NCBI GenBank assembly: GCA_026874595.1
Contig: CM049310.1
Span: forward strand, 54,379,058 to 54,443,057
DNA: 64,000 nt
DNA from: Sipunculus nudus
Taxonomy: Eukaryota; Annelida; Sipuncula; Golfingiida; Sipunculidae
Direction of reading: 5' to 3'
Made by a program: the position numbers and the translations under genes. The notes beneath the pieces were generated by a model. The model saw nothing but the letters and a program-made list of their open reading frames with translations, was not told where the DNA came from and made no database searches. Below, in pieces: positions 49,401 to 61,400 of the stretch. Each line of letters opens with the position of its first letter. Within the stretch, counting starts at the first letter, position 1.

Positions 49401-52400
49401 ACATGGTGTGAAAATAACATTCACAGTACTTACAGGAAAAAAAATCATGCCGAGGCTAAAGTTGGGCAAAATTTAAGGTGCTGATTTTATATTTATGCTA
49501 ATAACTGCAAATTTCAGATCTAATTTTTGGTATACAATTGAATCTTGATTAAATAAAGTTATATCCCTAATAAAAGTCTCAGCCATTCTTATGTTAAGTG
49601 ATTAAATATATATCCTGATTTTTTACAAGTTGCATTATGTTTGGGCCTTTAACTTCAACAAAACTGACCTAAATTAAAAACTGACCTAAATTTTGGTATG
49701 TACATAGGAAATGTATGGAAGAATATGAATATTTACTATTACATCTAATATTATGCCTATTTTTGGATTACCAGGTAAACAAAAGTAGGGTCATGATGCT
49801 AGAAAATACAAATACATTAAGGCTTCCAAAAAACTTCAATAGCTAGACTATTGTTTGAGCTTATACTTTCAAATTTCAAAATTCATCAGATTAAATCCAT
49901 ATGTAAACTGGCTGTGAAAATTAAATCAAATGTACTTATAAGAAAAAAACATGCCAATGTCAAAGTTGGGCAAAATTTAAGGTACCAATTTTTTATTTTT
50001 GCTATTATTTTAAAAAATTTAACAGATTTTGATCTAATTTTGAGTATACAATTTAATTTTGATCAATTAAAGATATATTACTGGAAAAAAAGTCCTTAGC
50101 TTTAACATGTTTTGTGTTAAGTGATCAAATATCTTACCTGATTTTTTACAAAATGCATTATGTTTGAGCCCATAACTTTTTTTAATTATATAATACAGCA
50201 AAATCCAATAGACTTTTTTAGGTAACTAATATTTTGCATAACATTTCGTGATGCTAACTCTTGCCGTTTTCAAGATAGTATGGGTTAATGTACAGAGGAC
50301 GGATGACGGACGACGCCACACCATCGCATAAAAATTGAGGTTTTTCCTTAATTTCTCAGAGGAACAAAGTCAAAAAAGACCCAGTTTATTGCTTGGTAGG
50401 AGACCTTGTGGACATCTAACATGTTGCCGAATTTGGGATACCTAGGTCTTACGGTTTCAAAATAAGCCACATTGACAGACCGACGGACAGACCGATGGAC
50501 GACAGACAATGGACCACGACTATAGCTCAGATGACTTATAGTCAGCTGAGCTAAAAGTTACTGTTAAATAGTTCTTTTAGTGTAATTAAATATTGCTCTG
50601 CACATTTAAAACATATATTATTAAATGGTATATAATATAATCATGTAATTAATCCTCATTTTTGGCAGTCAAATAAAAAATTTTAAATTTTTTAATATTA
50701 TGGTGATAATCTGATTCTGTCCAAAACGTCCTCCCTGGCAAAAAGGCCTGTCTCAAACATCCGAGTCTGAAATGTCCTAGTCTTAAACCGGTGTGTCCAA
50801 AAATCCATCTACTCATTTTAATGTATGTAATGTTCTTACCAATGGGTGCTTTTGTGTTGGGACACAGGGCCCACTGACCACACATCTGACAGTGAAGTAT
50901 CTCTCTAATCTTCTTCATGTTGGAATCAGCATGAGTGGCACCTCTCCTGATCTTTACTGCCACCTGGAGGAAATGTTCCACACCAACTGCATAGAGCACA
51001 TCAAAGCCCTTGTTTGCTTTGGCTGCAGACCTGCAATGAAAGATTGTATTGAACCTGTGGTTCACATAACTGGGAGAATAAGAACAACTTTTTATTACTT
51101 TATCACATCATTACACATATTATGTAGACTTTGCTAAGATGGAACTGATATTTTATGAAACTTAAACATTTGAAAGGAGTTTTCATTTTTAAAGAAAGGA
51201 TCATACACTTTCTGAAGATCAGATTTTCAATTACTGTGGTTGGCTTCATATTCGCGAGGCTGAAATTTCGTGATTTTTCCATTTTTAATGTTTTACGAGG
51301 GTTTCATTTTTGCGATCTCACAAGAACCTACTAGTATATCAAATCTTTGGCAAAACCATATACCATTGTGTTTTATAAAATGAGAACAGGTCATGTGTTT
51401 GTGACATTTTCTTATATAATGATTGGCCAGTACACACAGCATAGGTGGTTTAGTTCAAATTTAAGGGTTAAATTTCCCTATACCTGCAAGGATGTAATTT
51501 ATTAAAAAAATTCTCTCTGTTCTAACCTATTACCATACAAGTATTGATTACTCTAAATAAGAAGAACATTCTCAATTGGCCAATTATTCCCGAGGGTTTC
51601 ATTTTCGCGATTATTTCCCATTCGCGAATATCGCGAAATTAAAACCCTCGCGAACATAAAGGCAACCACAGTATATCACCTTATAAAAATTAAGCACCTT
51701 ACTTCTCATTTTCTAAGGAGGGTCATATGGCAAGGATTATCACTTTCATCACTGTAACTGCATGGACAGTGTGTGTAAATAAATGTAGAACCCTTACATT
51801 TCAAGCTCTTAAGTTTAACTGTAAAGATACCAACATGTTTACTAATAGCCCCCATTTTCACATGCAACCACCAATTACCTCTGTGATTTAAACAACTAAG
51901 CCTCCCCCTGAAAGAAAGAGGTTGAAGAGTTTATTACAATATTCATATTTGGGTAAAAACTGTTTGTGGGTGGAATTACTTAGGTTACATCTGGTTTAAT
52001 TCCTGGTTTTGGTGAGATATTATGAATAATGTGTTCTTGCAAAAAAATTACAAACAGGCAGACAGAAACCCTGGATACCTTCATGAAAGTCAGTTAATCG
52101 ATGATGAAGATCACTTAACTGAATTAATCAATTGATATTAAAAAAGTATTAATATTACTCAAATAAATACATATAATGATAATAATAATAATAAAAATAA
52201 CAATAGCAGAACATATTTTCAACATTCCCTTAGTGAACACAAATTTACTTTGCAGCAGCCATCAGTAAGAGTCGTGCTGCCATCTCACGGAAGTAATCCA
52301 TGACCATCATCTTGGCCCCATAATTCCTCATCGTCACGTGAGGTTGCTTCCCATAAAGAGCCGCTACATCAGTCGCTGTTATCACCATCACACCTTTATG

Positions 52401-55400
52401 GTAAATGTTTTTGAATGCTGCATCCAGAAATTGAACAGTTGTACCATAAGGGTCAAGATGGCTGGAAAAAGAATAAACCAACAACTTTAAAAGCGTATAC
52501 CATAAGCAAGTTAACTCCCCCAACAGTACAAGAAAGTATGGAAACACATCACTTAGATTTGTGACACTATTTGTTTCACTATTTCAATGAAATTAAACTT
52601 TTATTCTCTTGAAATGAAACTTTTTTTATATTATCAATATTATGCATTTCTGCATATTATTAATTTTGACCTTTCATTGGTTCCTTTTAAGACAAAAATG
52701 TTTACTTTGTTTAAATCAGTTAATGAATCATATTATTCATAAGCAAAAACATATTACATGATATCTACTGAATGGAAATTGTCTGGAAACAGTCTAATTC
52801 ATGCTTTTTCCTTTATATATTGCTCAATGTGTCAAGCTAAAAATTCTTAATCAAGAATAACAAATTATAATGTTTAATTACATGAAATGGAACTGTCGTT
52901 GATGAAGAATAACATTTGCGTCATTGTTGATGACCTCAAGCTTTGGCACCACGTCAGTGGGTGAGTTGTTTTCTTCACTGCCACTGCTCTCACTAGGTGG
53001 TGTCAGAGTCATTTTGTTGAGTTCACAATTCTGCTTGATTTGACTGACAGCCACGGGGTCTTTCTCGTTTATAGTGACAGCTGTTTTGTCCTTTATGTGG
53101 TGTTTCCACTGCATCCCTCCTATACCTTCAATGGAAAACAAAAGATACGAGTCTTTTTTTAGGATATGTCTGTGGCCTGTTTAAGGCACTGTCTACTGAA
53201 TGATGATGTAAGTAACCATATGATATCTGGTGACCTCTGACCTCAATCAATATGGGTGAATTTCGATGAGAAGGTAAATCAGGTCAGAAACTCTATTGGT
53301 AAATATCTATATTGAGTTTCATGAAAATCCGTAGGATTTTTGGTGAGTCATCAAGGTGCCTCCAAAGTGCGGTGACCTATGACCTTATTAAATATGCAAG
53401 GATTTTGCTGGGAAATGTACTGATGCAAGATAATTTGTTGATTAACAATTGTGATGAGTTTTATAAAAATCCTTCATATTCTTCATAAGTTTTTGCGGCT
53501 ACACCACAAAGTAATCTAGTGACACATGACCCTTTTCAATTTGTGTGGATGTTGCCCATAATCTAAACTGAAATCAAATATGGCTGCCATACATCCAAAT
53601 GCCAGGATGGAAACAGCTTTTTTCTTCTTTTTTTTAAATTAGTAAATTATACCAAATTTTCCATATTCTACTAAATAAATTTAGCAAAAGATATATTTTG
53701 GGTTCTGCCTCCTGACTACATAATCAAACTAAGGCAAGATAATCTGTTGGTTAGTAGTTATGGTACGTTTCTTGAAAATCCATCAAAGCCCCTGTAATTT
53801 ATCGCATCGACTCTAAAAGTTAATGGACAAACAGACGAAAGGACGGTGGATATACCATAATACTCCCGTCATATGACGGGTGTATAAAAATGTTAACATC
53901 AAGCCCTCTGTATTTTCAGTATTTTTTTATGTAAATAAAGCCTAGGAATTATGAAGAAGTCCTAACCTGTCATAAGGACACTGGAGTCAATCTGAGTCTC
54001 AACAGGGCTTTCACCTTTTTACCTTTGAGGTCCTAGAGGAGTCTGTCCATAGTCCAAAATGCTTAAGAACTTTGTTATGTTCTAAACCTATATAAAAAAT
54101 AAGGTTTTGTTTATATGCTCTAGTCTCTTCTGCAGTACCTGGGTGGCAGCACCCACATATCATTGCTACAGCAAAGTCTGTCGTGGATATTCTTTTTATG
54201 AGAATAAACATATACAATAAAACCTAACATTCAGATGAACAGGTGCTGCCATGATTTCTGGACAGAATTTCATTCACTTGTGCTTTGAGTTTGAGAGTTT
54301 TATATGTGCTACAGAAATTACATATTACACCCCTCAACACGCATCTTAAACTTTGTCCATAGTAGCATCTGAGATTGTTCCATGCTTGAGAATTCTTGTG
54401 GAGGTGTGGTAACACACTGTCTTACATTAACAACATTTAGTATGTTACCACCAGAAACACACTGTGGCATTTGGAAACTAAAGGACTTTTAAGAGAGACT
54501 TCAAATAGGGGGCAGGATTGGATGTTCATGTAATTGTTTAAAGAATGATTTTTCAGGAAATTATTCAAAGAATGAACATTATCTTCTTACCTGTAGCACC
54601 AAATGCATCCAAGCATTTGATGGGGGTCTCCCAGGAGTCTGCAAACACAGAGGCTGCACACAGCACCAGTTCCCTGCAACAAGTTCAGGAATAAAAAGTT
54701 ATTAACCACAAGATTCAAATCTTGGTAAATTTGGAAATAGAACATAATAAAGTTTATATTTAATGGATATCCATCCTTACAGAACTCAACAAGTCAGAAA
54801 ACTAAATTATGCAAGACAATAAATCTGTTTCTTTAAATTAAGCTAAACTATTGTTATGAAGTATGAAAAAGTAAATGGTATATTTGTGACTTAGGAAATA
54901 TTAAAGGGACGTTTCAGCATTTCAATATTTTAGAATCTATATAATTACTTCAGTGAAAACCAGGGTTGGCAAGTTTTTTACACCAACATTATTTACACTG
55001 TTAATTAACGTTTATTAATGTCATGTAAAAAAATAGTTTTTATTTACACTAACATGAAAAACACTGTTGACAAACCTAGATGCATGTGGGATTTCTGTAA
55101 AGTGATACCAATGGGTACAACAAACAAGGGACCCATGGATCACAGCGCTCAGCTATAGCTTGAAATTTTAGCAAATGCAAAATATGCTGATATCTATTGT
55201 AATGTTTTTCATATATATAAGCATAAGAGAAGCTAAAAGGAATGGCCCTCCTACTTGGTCATAGTAAAGTTCTGAATATATAATTGCAAAACTAATATTC
55301 TGACAAGACTGTCATAAAGAAAAAAAGTAAAAGTTTTCAGATACTGTGATCCATATGAAAAATTTATAGATTGACAGGCAAATTGAAAGAATGGACTGAT

Positions 55401-58400
55401 ACATTTATTTCATTTTCAGGGGAATTGTGCATTTAAGTTTATATTTAATCCTATTATTAAGCATATTCACTTTTTCCATTAATAGTTTTTATCATTTATT
55501 TTTTTTAATTTACAAGTTTTATAAATTTGTAATAAAAAAATCTGAAAATATAAGTTAAAATATCGGAATTGTAATTTGCAATCATTATTATCCAGAGTTT
55601 AGCTCACATCAGGTCATTTAATGCAAACACATATATTTGATTTTTTTTAAATCACAAATGTTTAAACTGAATTTAAAAGAAAATGATGCCACGACATGGC
55701 ATCTTCAAGATTATTCTTTGAATAACTATTAAATAGTTTTGTACATTGGAGTTTTTGGTACATGCTTAATTTTATTCACTGAAATAAAAGATTCAGTAAA
55801 TCTGATAAAATAAACACATCTTTTCAAATGAAGTATACACACTGTTGGTTGAATGAGGGATGAACTATATCATTTTTGCCAATTACTATACCAGCTTTTA
55901 TTTATTACTAGAATAAATATGCAATTTCACACCTGGTGAAGTTTTACTCTTCTGAAGTAAGAAATTCCTTATCTGATGAACGTCCACACTTATATAGCAA
56001 TATACCACTTTGTGAATACAATTAAATGTGCACTTTATCTGACACTGTAACCCTGGTGGTACAATACAAAATATAAAATGTAGCAAAAGCCTAGAATAAG
56101 TGTAAATCAAAAACAGAAAATTATATCATTCATCTAATATATGCACCATACAGGGCAGAGGGGAAGCCTGTCAGAAGTGGCAAAGCTGAGCCAAGGCAAG
56201 CTGCCTGGAGTGGGTTACATAACACAAGTGAAGGCTGTACTTGGTGGGCTTGAAGTAAACAACACTTGACATGGTGTAGGAAAACTTGAATAAAAGCTAC
56301 TCCTTTCAATAAATTCCTTTGAAATTTCATATTTTAAAAAAGATTAAACCCTTATGTAAATATGCTGTGAAAATTAAATCAACAGTGCTTACAGAGAAAA
56401 ATGTGCCATGGCCAAAGTTGGACAAAATTTAAGATATTGATTTTTTATTTATGCTAATAATGTTAAAAAATTGCAACATTCAGATTCAGATCTTGATTAA
56501 ATAAAGTAATGTCCATGAAAAAAGTATCTAGCTTCAGCAATTTTCATGTCAAGTGAGTAAATATATATCTTGATTTATTAAAAAATATATTATGTTGGGC
56601 ACATAACTTTAAGAAATTATGCAATACAGACCTTATTTTTGGTATGTAAATAGGAAATGTATGGAATAATATACATATTTAAAATGATCAAAAACAGATC
56701 ATTGTTTTTGATATTACGCAGTTTTTAAGTATGACAATGGGTTTTAAAGGGAAAACAGGTTTTTCCTTAATATCTCGAAGGAACCAAGTTCTAGTGACCC
56801 AATTTTCGGCATGGTAGGAGATTTTGGAGACATCTAACAGTATGCAAAATGTTGGATTCTTAGATCCAACAGTTTCAAAAGTGCCCTGTTAAAGGAAAGA
56901 CAGCCGGACGGACGACGGATAAAGGACCATGACTATAACTCAGATGACTTATAGTCAGCTGAGCTAATAAACTATTATTAATGGTCTAATGTATTAATGC
57001 CAAGTGAAAAACAGTTATATGAGCTTAATATGGGAGAGGTTTCAAATAAGCATGTAAAAATAAACTTGAGTTTTTTACAGTTGTTTATGTTAATAACAGT
57101 TTTTTTACACTTTAAAAAAAATCAACCCCGGTCAATATTTTCTGATCCCCACAAGTATATCTGTCTCTTCTTTTGATCCAATATTTTTTTTTTAACTTGA
57201 CTTAAATTCTTTGTTTCTGTACACATATGTGCCAACAATTGGCACTTCAAGGTCACATATTCAACAAATCTCAAATTTTTCTCATCATAGCCTGCATTGT
57301 TAAGGCAGACAGACCAAAGATAAAGAAACACCGATTCCCCCTCCCCCCCCCCCCCAAAAAAACGAGTTGTGTCGGAACGACACAAATGCCCCCGCCTGGA
57401 GCAAATTAGAAATATTTGTTAAATTTTATAAAGTTTTTTAAGTTCAGGAGGTGTCGTATGGTCAAAAGTAGGTCAACAAGGGCAAAACTTGATCGGTAAC
57501 AGGTCATTATCAAGCAACACACCAAAAATCAGGCCCCTATCTGCAGGCATTGCGAAAAAATGTCCGTACATGTGCACTTGTCATGAAAATTTACATTTTT
57601 CATGAAATTTTCTGTGTTCAGGAGCCATAAAACAGTCATAAGTAGGTCAACCAGGACAAAACATGAACTCGATCTGTAACTGGTCATTATCTGCCCACAC
57701 ATAAAAAATCAGACCCCTTTTCTGCAGGTATTGCGAAAAAAAAAGTCTGTACATGTGCATTTTTCATGAAAATTTTCTATGTTCAGGAGGCGTCAAAAGT
57801 TGGTCAACCAGGACAAAACATGAACTCGATCTGTAACTGGTCTTTATCTGCCAACACACCAAAAATGAGGCCCGTATCTGCAGGCATTGTGAAAAAAATT
57901 CCGTACATGTGCACTTGTCATGAAATTTTAAAATTTTTTAATGAAATTTTCTATGTTAGGGCACCGTCAAACGGTCAAAAGTAGGTCAAATGAGACAAAA
58001 CACAAACTCGATCTGTAACCTGTCATTATCTGTCCACACACCAAAAATCAGGCCAATATCTGCAGGCATTGCGAAAAAAAGTCTGTACATGTGTATTTGT
58101 CATGAAAATTTCTATTTTTCATGAAATTTTCTATGTTCAGGAGCCGTAAAACAGTCAAAAGTAGGTCAACTTGGACGAAACACCAACTCGATCTGTAACT
58201 GGTCATCTGCCCACACACCAAATATATCTGCAGGCATAGCTAAAAAAAGTCTGTACAACTGTTTGCATTTCAGAATGACGGAATGACGGACATGGGTTAA
58301 AAGCGGGGGCTTAAAAATTAGATCACATGATTTGAGCCTTCAGCAGAGTTCGCAGAATTCAGGATATCCCATATTGTTGATCTCCCCCAAGTTATTCATT

Positions 58401-61400
58401 CTATAGGCCATACAATTGCTGATAGAACTGTCAATGGTAGTTCTGACTGTCCTTACTTGTAGCAGCATATTTCAGCCTTCCGTGAAGCAAAAATTGTGGT
58501 GTCTCTTTTTAATAAAGTTTATCACAAAGTGACAACACTTCACTTGTTACCCCAAATAAAGCCAGACTGCCAGAGGTCTTCTCTGGCTCTATACATACAG
58601 CAAAGAACCACAAAATGGGTCTCAGTGATTAACTTATGGAGTGCTTGGTGTGACGGGGTATGACTGTGATGTAGTGCATTTAATCTGCTTCATGCAACAG
58701 GGGTCTGACCTCCAGGGAAGCAGGCCTCTCCTGCTTAGCGTAATGTAGCCCATAAGAATGGGCTCCTCAATTGCCTTTTTTGAGTGAATGATGCAATGTG
58801 GATGGACTCCTCAATAGCTGTTTTTTTAGTGAATGATGCAATGTAGAGTCCATCGTTTGTGGAGGCATGTGAATGGAATAATTAACTATAGGGTAATTTT
58901 ATCTTTTCAAGTAAAGAAGGTCAAAACCAGTGACGTTTAATAAAGCATAATTAGTATTAATTCTCAGAGATAAAATATGAAAATAAAGTATATTGCAGAA
59001 ATGAAGATCGTCTGACACTCAGAATCAGAAAACTAACTGCATATATGCGGCGCAAGCTTCCATCATAGTGAACTGCAGGGGGAGTGATGAGAGCTTGGGC
59101 AACACATGAATAAAATGTCATTCTTTGATCTTATCACTCAAAAACTCTTGTCCTGTCTTTTGATGAAAGTTTTAATCCTATAATCCACAACAATTCTTGA
59201 TGTTAAATGTCCTTTTGTCCAATAACATTGCGATAGCCATGTCATGTTTAACCCAGATCTGTTTTAGCTAGGGCTGCAGTCATTCATTATTTTAAGTAGG
59301 AACTTCTGAAAGGTATGATAATTTTACCCCTGCCTGTGTCAGTATAAAAGGTGCAAAGCGTGACCTATTATAGGGCTTCTCGCTATAGGCTGATAATAAC
59401 CACTGCAACGGCTACAAATGTTTGTATGAGCTAATGTTCATTCAAAGATAACCATGACAATGGTTACAAATGTTCATTCAAGCGACCGGGGTTGCTTATA
59501 TCTAATACTTATAAAAGGAATTCGGTCCACCTCTGTTCGCAATGTTCTCTTAAACTGCGTAGCGTATGATACTGTGCCATACCTCATTTAAAGGTTATTG
59601 TTTCCTCAGTGACATGGCTGACATAAGAATAAATTTATTTTTAATGTACACATTTTGAGTGATTTTAGTGTTTTCTGATCTGAGCAGAGGCCAGCACTGA
59701 AAACAGCCAAACTGCCTTCTGCAAAGACTGGATTTTCTTTGTGGTCACTGTCACGGGGTCACCCTGGCCCGTGGCCAGGTTCGTTTGAAATATTAAGGAA
59801 GGATGCCCAAGAATAGCCAAGCACTCTCACACACACCCATGAACAAACAACTAAGACAGCAGGTATACAACAAACTTTTTGTATTGACTATATATACAGT
59901 GAATTTCAATAAGTTGACTTGGCTGGTAGCTGACGCCGATTTAAAGTTGACACAGGAACTGCTACAGGTACCAGAGGGACCTTCCCAAAAGTGCGATATC
60001 TGTAGACAAATAAAACCCTCATTTAATCTTTACGGTTCGCAACAAAATCTTCCCAAGAGAAATGTGTCACAAGAAGGGAGTTTTTAGACAGAAAAGCTAG
60101 AAGGACATATAGGATTTAAATTAAGACCGGATTTCAACAGGGCACGGTACAAGTTAATGGAGTAAATATGATAGTAATGAAAATATATAACCAGTTATGT
60201 TCTTATGAGGCTGCAATACAGTGTCTTTACAATGCAATAAGGAAAATTGTAACAGGCTCACCAACATTGCGTCAGAGTTTTAGGAACGTCTGATGTCACA
60301 GGTTGGTAGTGGTGGCGTTGGGTTTTCATGGAAACCATCCCTCACAGGTTTACTTCCAGTGCCTGGTTTCCCAACATTTTTGCTGCTTGTGTAGAGTAAT
60401 GCATTGCCAAATATTAACATGTAACTTCAGTCACTGTACAGTTTGGTAGAGAGTTTGGTTTACCATTGTTCATTTGGCAAAAATGTCCTCTGACTTCACT
60501 TCTATGGTTTTTTTTTGTGTGTGTTCAGCTCATAGGTGAACCTCTCGGTTCCAGGTTCACAGACCAACTCTGGCCCTCACACAAGATTCCCCATGCACCA
60601 AGACACAGAAACGTTACAGCCTCACTTGAGTTGTGTGATTACCAGGGCATAAGAAAGGACGTGTGACAGGGAGAAAGGGGATTCTTAACAAGCAGAAAAT
60701 AGATTAATTTAAAACCCAATGAATACACAGGGCATTGAAAGGCTGGACCTGACATGGTCCACTGCACTCAGTAAAAACTTGAAAACAGATCAGGGATTTA
60801 AGGTTACAGGACCTTACGGGCTCGGGGAAAGTTGAGGGCAGGGTTAGAAAACTGAGTCACATGTAAAAATATAGTAATAATTATCGTTTTCAGCAGTCAA
60901 CCTGTGACAGTCACCTCACACCCAGAAATAAGCTGATTTCAGAACTACCGTGCATATAAATAACCTTGCTTTCAGTGACGGATTGATGCATGTTTGGGCT
61001 GATATTTGACAAAGGCTCTGACCCACGTGTGTGTTCAGTCAATGTGAAAAACACATGACTCTGGCTCGCTTTATGAAAAGGAGGGGTTCAACCCAGGACA
61101 AATGACAAAACCCAACACAAGGTCCCCATTTCCAGAAAAAGGTTGGGGTGCGGGTTTGGGCTAACGTTCCAGGCCTCAAAATTCATCATACATGGTTAAG
61201 TTATAGGTCATACATAGTGAAGCTATGTTAGATTAATTTCTTCCTCACATTTACCTGTACTTTAAACGTCAAAGAAATAGTAACCAGTCAAAGGTCATCG
61301 AAAACTGGAGGGCCCCCGCCTTTCCATTCCAAACCACAAATTAATGTAAAAATCACCACTGACCAGGTCTTCAAGGTCAACATACTGGTGTGTGAATTCT

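Noticed and set aside
59803-60087. 94-codon plus-strand frame with a CDICRQIKPSFN-like segment
   Set aside because: No start context, splice evidence or recognisable domain; it lies in the large TRMT1L intron among repeats.
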